DNA from: Corallium rubrum
Taxonomy: Eukaryota > Cnidaria > Anthozoa > Scleralcyonacea > Coralliidae
Direction: 5' to 3'
DNA: 64,000 nt
Assembly: GCA_964035015.1 (NCBI GenBank)
Contig: OZ036002.1
Span: forward strand, 13,072,199-13,136,198
Below the pieces are notes generated by a model that worked only from the letters and a program-made list of their open reading frames with translations, was not told where the DNA came from and did not search any database. Shown here in pieces: positions 58,801-64,000 of this stretch (position 1 is its first letter; every line of letters starts with the position of its first letter). The translations under genes and the position numbers were made by a program.

Positions 58801-59712
58801 GATCTTCAGACCGTTATCGTAATAATCAATGGCTTTTTTATACTGCCCCATTTCCATATAAACTCTCCCCAAACTTTCATTGTTACTTGCTATCTCTGAT
58901 CGATTTCCTATGTCAGTGTTGATCGCTAAACTTGTTTCAAAATACCCAATTGCTTTTTCGTACTGCCCTAAATTAAGATAGGTATCCCCTAAACTTCCAT
59001 TGTTGCTTGCTATCCCCGAACGATCCCCAATTTCAGAGCTGATTGCTAGACCCTTATCGTAATGCTCGATGGCTGTCTTATACTGCCCCATACTGGAAAA
59101 CATAATCCCCAAATTTTCACAGCAATTTGCAATGCCTGATTGATCCTTTAATTCGGTGCTGATTCCCAGACCCTTCTTCAAGTACTCAAAGGCTTGGTTA
59201 TAACGCCCCCAAATACGATAGACGTTCCCCAAATTTCCATTGCTAGCTGCTATTCCTGATCGATCCCCAATATCTGTGCTGATCACTAAGCCTTTATTGT
59301 AGTATTCAGTGGCTTTGTCATAGTCTGCCAAGCGCTGATATGCATGTCCTAAATATACACTACACACATTTTTTCTTGCTTTGTCTTTAAGTTCGTCTGC
59401 TATGTTGTCTGCTTTTAGCATGTAATCTATCGCTTCCCAATAACATGCAGTTTTAAAGTATCTTACTCCAATTTTAATCAGGATGTCTATTCTTTCAATA
59501 CAATTACTCAGCAATTTCTCAAACTCAACATAGTACTTCAACATTCCTTCACACTCTACATCACATTTACTGACAATCTTACATAACATTAGGTTTTTAA
59601 GTTCTACGTTACCTTGTAATCCAACCAATCTATCTGCTATGCACACAAAGTCATGCTGTCTCCCTTTTTGAGTCAGGACTCTTGCCAGCTCCGCAACGAA
59701 TTCTAGTACCAT
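55843..59712 (-). CDS. TPR-CHAT protein, intact (1,289 aa)
   Basis: This is a single uninterrupted frame on the minus strand. Residues 1-110 are helical and lack a recognisable domain. About residues 118-690 hold 14 full 40-residue tetratricopeptide repeats plus a partial one, with the recurring pattern NLGNVY, GQYEKAIEYYNKGL, ISTEIGDRS. A helical linker follows (about 690-800), then a beta-rich lead-in (STILFYSFDHDKFLNIWVL), then a CHAT domain (about 980-1268). The expected catalytic His is H1133 in AAHGDRERG and the expected Cys is C1179 in LCCCNTGSG. The domain ends in IWAPFTIYG, as is usual for the family. CHAT domains are caspase/separase-like cysteine peptidases, and the TPR array normally binds a partner or ligand. 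No signal peptide or membrane segment is seen, so it is probably cytosolic. The start codon has G at +4 and begins the region conserved with the paralogue; an upstream non-coding exon cannot be excluded. The substrate is unknown. An immune or cell-death role is inference. Confidence 0.93.
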   Translation of the reverse strand: MVLEFVAELARVLTQKGRQHDFVCIADRLVGLQGNVELKNLMLCKIVSKCDVECEGMLKYYVEFEKLLSNCIERIDILIKIGVRYFKTACYWEAIDYMLKADNIADELKDKARKNVCSVYLGHAYQRLADYDKATEYYNKGLVISTDIGDRSGIAASNGNLGNVYRIWGRYNQAFEYLKKGLGISTELKDQSGIANCCENLGIMFSSMGQYKTAIEHYDKGLAISSEIGDRSGIASNNGSLGDTYLNLGQYEKAIGYFETSLAINTDIGNRSEIASNNESLGRVYMEMGQYKKAIDYYDNGLKISTEIGNRSVEASIIGHCGMAYCCLGQYEKAMEYCNRGLELSTEVGYRLGIATNNGYLGNVYFHLEQYKKAIVHFEKGLEIGSDVGFSIGKAGNNQNLGNAYMKIGKYAKAIKCYNQGLVISTEIGDRSGVGSACGNLGGAYLHMGNYSKAVEHYNEALAISTAIGDRSAIASNNNNLGNAYTKLGQYEKAIEYLNKALEINSEIGNCKGRACNYDNLGDAYGKLGQYEKAVEYLNKGLAISSEIGDQSGIASGNGILGTVYCSMKRPEEAIACFKKSLKISTEIGEPLGIASCCGDIGNAYLSLREFEKAIDCFNKSLTISSEIGNQSAIMSGNGNLGVAYLSVGDYGKAITFFQKSYELSVEIGDVWSKSTSLANMGCSHFLLSREIPCESEAISKLQHAVSLIQRSVQVHDKIVFDLSVDENKISFTTEYFGRYVILMHCFILLKRITAALLVIDLSKAKALLAFMEKRKKLHIVDHMPSYAHEIWRKIDHSEEDMQIDDFRKAIQLKENNSTILFYSFDHDKFLNIWVLNVEGRGRYETLRRNEDLTLPEDYIFRKLEMFLKAHCVELSRDSSMYKLDSDSSFEAQLKIAEIQWSQISFNDKFGDAKEKSSVSDLENSKNIHLQKSHSCNSIFHHNMPENSELKMGKLVEVVQRYDLAIDVAKLRSPVKQSSVNCCNTTEISAILQALFQALIHPVKKFIKGTKLVIVPDKFLFFVPFCALLDENSCPMSEHYSVEITPSLQTLYSRMKESHDASLGFALFVGNPTVGEVSFCGESLDVSDLPNATIEAQLLASRFDAKPLVEGEAIKQRVLKSIPGASIIHIAAHGDRERGEIFLAPNPSSTLPKEESYLLKEKDILNIEINAKLVVLCCCNTGSGQTCSEGVVGLARAFLAAGARSVLATLWRIHDAGTKVFMEKFYDEICSETSVCEALRRTMNMLRRHENHFYRDVQIWAPFTIYGEDVKFSRKDIGEIKRKSRDMTM

Positions 59713-60367
59713 CCAAATGTTTGTGTTTCTTGCCTCAAAAATCTATGTTCGGACAGTTAAAAAAATATATTAAAATACTCATTAACCCATTGCTGCCTAG
59801 GATGTCTGAGGGTTTTCATTTGAACGAATAAACTTGTCTGACGTTGAACAGAGTAAAACAAAAAGACCGTTCTTTCTTGCCAGCTCAAGCAGGAATGGGT
59901 CAAAGTATCAAGGTTGCTGTGAATACTAGACTGTGTCTGGAACATATTTAATTTAACCCTTTCCCTTCAGTTGATTTTCTCTGCGACGAGTAAAATCGTC
60001 TGACGTTAGTCAGTGGTAAAATACATAAAAAATAGAGAGTCGGACGGCGTCAGAAAAACATAAGGGATTCGACTTATACTCGGAATATTGTAAACATTAC
60101 GATTTTTCTTGTGCACAGAATAGGGATATACAGTACATCACGTCGAGATATATACTACATAGGTTGCAAAATACGGTACTTCAGCCATCAAATGCCATAT
60201 CGCTGCTATATTTTGGCTGTCAGTATGTTTTTGCCTGTTCTATGCAGAACACAAAAGGTATTACACTTCAGAAAGCTGGAAAAAGTCCTGACTTCAGCGA
60301 AGATAACCTACATACACTGCGAATACAAAAGTACAAAAAAAAATTGTGCAAAAGTTTGAAGTGTTTA
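59713..60367. promoter_or_regulatory. Conserved 5' flank of the TPR-CHAT gene (copy C)
   Basis: Counterpart of 33648-34317. It probably holds the promoter and 5' UTR of the intact gene. No specific element is assigned. Confidence 0.35.
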
Positions 60368-60512
60368 AAAGGAAAGAGGAAAGGAAAGAAAAGGGAAAAT
60401 AAGGAAATAAAAGGAAAAGAAAGGATATAAAAATAAATTACAGGAAAAGAAAAGAAAAAAAACAACAGAAAAGAAAGGATAAAAAGAAAGGGAAAGAAAA
60501 GGAAGTAAAGAA
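60368..60512. repeat. Polypurine tract (copy C)
   Basis: Counterpart of 34318-34466. Confidence 0.9.
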
Positions 60513-60519
60513 GCGCAAT

Positions 60520-61582
60520 TAAAGAGATCTTAGGAAGTTAAAAAGCGTTGAACAGGAGTATGAGGAATTGAGAATTAAAACTGCCATCCATCAGTACACA
60601 TCGACCGACCCAACAGTCGAAGCAGTTGTGCTTACTGACCACTAGAAAAAGAAGATCCATCATGAAACATGCCGAGAAGTTTGCTGAAGAACTAAGGAAT
60701 TGACATTTGCACAAATAGCAATCTAGAATGGTCCATCAGATATATTACTGAAGATGGTAGCGAGAAAGTTGTTACAGATGAAAGAAAGATAAAGCCTTTA
60801 CTTCGAGAAGCCAGAATTACCATATTAGGGAAAGCAATTGGAAATCAGTCATGGCTTGGACGTAACACCAACCAGCGGTGGGAAAACGAATATGACAGTG
60901 ATGGATTCCCATGGCTAAATGGGTGGAAAGGATGTCCTACCGATGTAGTGGCCGACATGGAGGAAATTGTACAGCAGTTGTTTATTACAGCGTCAAGCTT
61001 GGGCAAAATACCGCCAGCAACACGTGCGGCCTGTGTGAATCAAAGCAAGAAACCGCCGGTTTCACATCTTATGTCTGGTTGCGAACGGCTCTCCCAGAAG
61101 GAGTATCTATATCGACACAATATAGTCTTAAACTGCCTTGATTTTGGCTACAATTACCAGCCGTGGAAAACTCTTCCGTACTATTGCAATAATTTGGCAT
61201 TATTGAAACAATTCCACCTCCAAATAGTGCAATTGAGTCCAAACCTGTCACGAAGAACAAAGATGTGGAAATTTTGTGGAACATGCCAATCCTCGCCTCT
61301 GGTTGTCAAGCAATAACATCAACAGAACAGGGTAATAGACCAGATACACGTATGATAGTAATCAACATGAAACAGAAGACGGCGACGGTCATAGAATGTA
61401 GCTGCCGATCGAACAGCAACATGGAAAAAAAAGGATGAAGAAAATACGAGCAAATACCAAGAAGTTCGAGCCGCGATGCAGAAAAGATTCGAGGGATTTG
61501 ATGTATACCAACTCAATGTTCTTTTGAATGTAATGGGTGGCTATAAAAAAGCAGCCTCGTTAGCCGTTCTGCTTGGCCATAT
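60520..61582 (+). pseudogene. Non-LTR retrotransposon 3'-end remnant (copy C)
   Basis: Counterpart of 34480-35690, with a clearer knuckle: HLMSGCERLSQKEYLYRH (about 61060-61115) matches the HxxxGCxxLxxxEYxxRH pattern of these proteins. Frameshifts lie before and after it. The 3' end is about 100 bp shorter than in copy B, ending after 'agccgttctgcttggcc'. Confidence 0.62.
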
Positions 61583-61667
61583 TTAGGTTGTTAAAAATCT
61601 CCAGCATACTCAGTTGACCCGTAAGATTATTTTCTGTTATAAATTGTTAAATAAAGACAATTAAACA

Positions 61668-61819
61668 CAAAAAGAAAAGAAAGGAAAAGAGAAAAAAAGG
61701 AATAAAAAGAAAGAAAAGGGAAAAAGGAAAATAAAAGGAACGAAAAAAAAGAAAAGAAAAGGAAACGAAAGGAAAAGAAGAAAAGGAAAAGAATGGAAAA
61801 GGAAAAAAAAGGAAAGGAT
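61668..61819. repeat. Polypurine tract, second (copy C)
   Basis: Counterpart of 35772-35914. Confidence 0.9.
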
Positions 61820-62094
61820 TTGCAGCTAATCATCCTTACTTGCAACATGCAGTGGCTGAATTTCAAAGAACGCAAATCAACGTGGGCGAGTTGAAGGCAT
61901 ATCAAAGGCGCTCCAGACAGACGTCATACGACACATGTTAGACCAAACATCACACCTAACATCTATAGGTGTTAATTTCAGCGAGGAAGGAGAACCGGAG
62001 AACACGACAAAAAACCCTCACAGCACAGGAGAGATCAACTACAGCTCTTCTCAAATGGGTCCCAAGCTTGACAACAAGGCCACTCCCAGACGGA

Positions 62095-62231
62095 CATGCA
62101 TGCATGCATGCATGCATGCATGCATGCATGCAGGCATCCATGCATCCATCCATCCATCCATCCATCCATCCATCCATCCATCCATCCATCCATCCATCCA
62201 TCCATCCATCCATCCATCCATCCATCCATCC
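62095..62231. repeat. Adjacent (ATGC)n and (ATCC)n microsatellites
   Basis: About 38 bp of ATGC units is followed by about 95 bp of ATCC units. Copy B has only 'acatccatcc' at the same place (about 36200). Frames such as HPSI or MDGW repeats are by-products. Confidence 0.97.
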
Positions 62232-62864
62232 AAGTACAACCTTGTCCAACCAGAAGCTGTCCAACCGGACTTAACGTTAGACTGCAGTGGCGAAAGACCG
62301 CGCGTGTACTGTTAGTACACGTTCACATAGGTATACGAGCAGGGGTACGAGGTAGAAGCCACCCGTGCTCCCCCGAAGAAAAGAATTGTTTGAAGCTGGA
62401 AAAAAATGGGTTAAAAAGAAAAGTAGAGTAAAATGACAGATAGATGATTCATCAAGTATATATAGAGAATGAAATGTGATTCAAAAAAATGCCATCCTGA
62501 AAATCGAAGAAACGAGTCAATACAAGAACTAATATGAAACGGCTAAGTTACTTTACTTACTTCACGCCGCATTTTCTTAGCATCAAAACCATCGTGAGAT
62601 GACGCCATTTTTGAAAAGCTAGATGTACAGTAGTACTAAGGCAGATTTTGACTGAAAAAAAAAAAAGAAAAAAGAAAAGCGAACATTTATTAAATGTGTC
62701 AAGTCAAAAGTGAGGATAATATATAAATAACGATTTAAATATAAAGCTTTTTAAATATCTAAAAATAGTCGGAATTCATCGGAATAAAATCGGGAAAATC
62801 ATCTCACTGTCGTCGGAAGTAGGTTACCAAAGTTTGAAAAAGCTTATGTAGTTTTTGAAGTAAT
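62232..62864. other. Copy-C 5' region, no gene
   Basis: Matches 36210-36913 of copy B. No coding support was found. Confidence 0.5.
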
Positions 62865-63130
62865 ATTTCATCAACGAATGGGAGTGTTTTACCAGGGTTA
62901 CAAACACGAGAGGACAATGAAAATCACAAGACCGTTAACCGAGTAATTTTCATTGTTCTCGAGTGTTTGTAAAACATGAGAGAATATAATGCCGAGTGAT
63001 TTTTATTGTTTTCGAATGTTTTACAAACGGGAGAACATTGAAAATTACGAGGTAATAGGCCAAGTGATTTTCCAGTTGTTCTCCAGTGTTTGCAACCCCA
63101 GGTAAAACACGATACACGAGTTTATGAAAT
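62865..63130. mobile_element. Inverted-repeat miniature element (copy C)
   Basis: Counterpart of 36914-37232, with about 50 bp lost inside. Confidence 0.7.
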
Positions 63131-63489
63131 ACTGTAGCTTCTCAATCGTCAATTATAGTAGAGGGATTTGGTGATATTGGTGCATATTAGATTAAACAAT
63201 GGTTTTATGTTGAATTTAAAATTAAGAAATGTGGTAATAAACGGTTCCTTGTTTGTGCCGTTTATTATCTGATTTCTTAATTATAAATTCAGTTAGCGCG
63301 ACCTATACCGGGATTCAAAACTCATACACATGACCAAATATTTTTCTGATTGACTAATTAACGACGAGCATAAATGATGTTAAAAACGCTCACGTTCACC
63401 TTGCGTTCATTCAACTTCCCAGGATTTACTTCAGTTAGTCTCAACTTTTGCACTATGCATAACAGACAACCATAATCCTACAAGTCTTA

Positions 63490-63856
63490 TATTTTTTTGT
63501 TTTTCGATTTTTGGTATTTTTAACCAGAAAATGACGCCACATGTTTGCCAAAATTTTTTTAATATTTTTGCTACGTGAAGACTAAAAGCAAAAAGAAAAC
63601 TGATGTAGCTTTATTCAATAAAATGTTACAACATTTTGAAATTTGAATTTTTGCCATTTTGTTTCTATAAATAGTTCAAAATGGCCAAAAATTGTGATTG
63701 AATAAGGCTATTTCAATTTTTTCTTCGGTATCAAAGTTCATATAGCATGCTGTTTTAGAAGCAGTCATTAAACATGCAACAATATAAAAACAAAATTTTT
63801 GCGCCAAACATGTGACGTCATTTCCCGAAAAAAGACAAACAATCGAAAAACAAAGC
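63490..63856. mobile_element. Inverted-repeat miniature element, 367 bp
   Basis: The left end gtttttcgatttttgg and acgccacatgtttg are inverted at the right (caaacatgtgacgtcat, aatcgaaaaac). It is the compact form of 39555-40245. Confidence 0.65.
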
Positions 63857-64000
63857 AAACTTGTTTTTATGTTGCATTTCACCTTTAACATTTTGACAAT
63901 TCGGTCTTCGTCAGTTAAAAATTATTATTAGGTAATAATTTTAGAAAAGATAAAAAATATTTAAGAGATAGAAAACATTTTCCGTGTTTACTTTATATGC

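Larger units (their letters stand above)
43180..64000. repeat. Segmental duplication copy C, with the intact gene
   Basis: The block order is 53-bp minisatellite, exon-like block, flank shared with A and B, TPR-CHAT gene, retroelement remnant and 5' region. It reaches the window edge, so its right limit is unknown. Copy-specific insertions are near 45107, 47145, 49415 and 50700. Confidence 0.87.

Overview
The window looks like a repeat-rich, AT-rich animal genome segment, most likely from a cnidarian and probably a stony coral. The evidence is a 1,289-codon intronless TPR-CHAT gene of the kind expanded in corals and anemones, many hAT, Mutator-like and Harbinger-like miniature elements, and relics of a non-LTR retrotransposon. 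There are no prokaryote-style operons, CRISPR arrays or ribosome binding sites. The species is not identified, and the taxonomic call is an inference.

Layout. 1-6.2 kb is a mosaic of miniature inverted-repeat elements with a dead hAT transposase fragment. From 6.24 kb on, almost everything belongs to three partial copies of one large segmental duplication. Copy A (6.24-17.35 kb) holds a short 53-bp minisatellite and the flank downstream of the gene, but no gene. It ends in hAT-derived DNA (17.35-19.06 kb). Copy B (from 19.06 kb) holds the shared flank, a 1.8-kb insertion with a 33-bp minisatellite (27.47-29.25 kb), a frameshifted TPR-CHAT gene (29.66-33.65 kb, minus), and a 5' region with a degenerate retrotransposon 3' end (34.5-35.7 kb). 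Copy C (43.18-64.0 kb) has a longer 53-bp minisatellite, the flank, the intact TPR-CHAT gene (55.84-59.71 kb, minus), and the same 5' region. The B-to-C period is about 27.3 kb.

The two TPR-CHAT genes are the only convincing host protein genes. Each has a helical start, 14 or 15 TPR units of 40 residues, a linker, and a C-terminal CHAT (caspase/separase-like) domain with the His and Cys dyad in place. Their lengths differ by 121 bp, which is fully explained by one extra TPR (+120), one extra codon (+3) and a 2-base deletion (-2) that breaks copy B.

The three copies act as natural empty-site controls for one another. They support 8-bp target duplications for hAT elements, a 3-bp TAA duplication for a Harbinger-like element, and a ~14-bp duplication around a 233-bp insertion carrying a hammerhead-ribozyme-like core. 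Two further features stand out: a 2.5-kb near-perfect palindrome built around a hAT element, and a wider set of hairpins with hammerhead-like cores.
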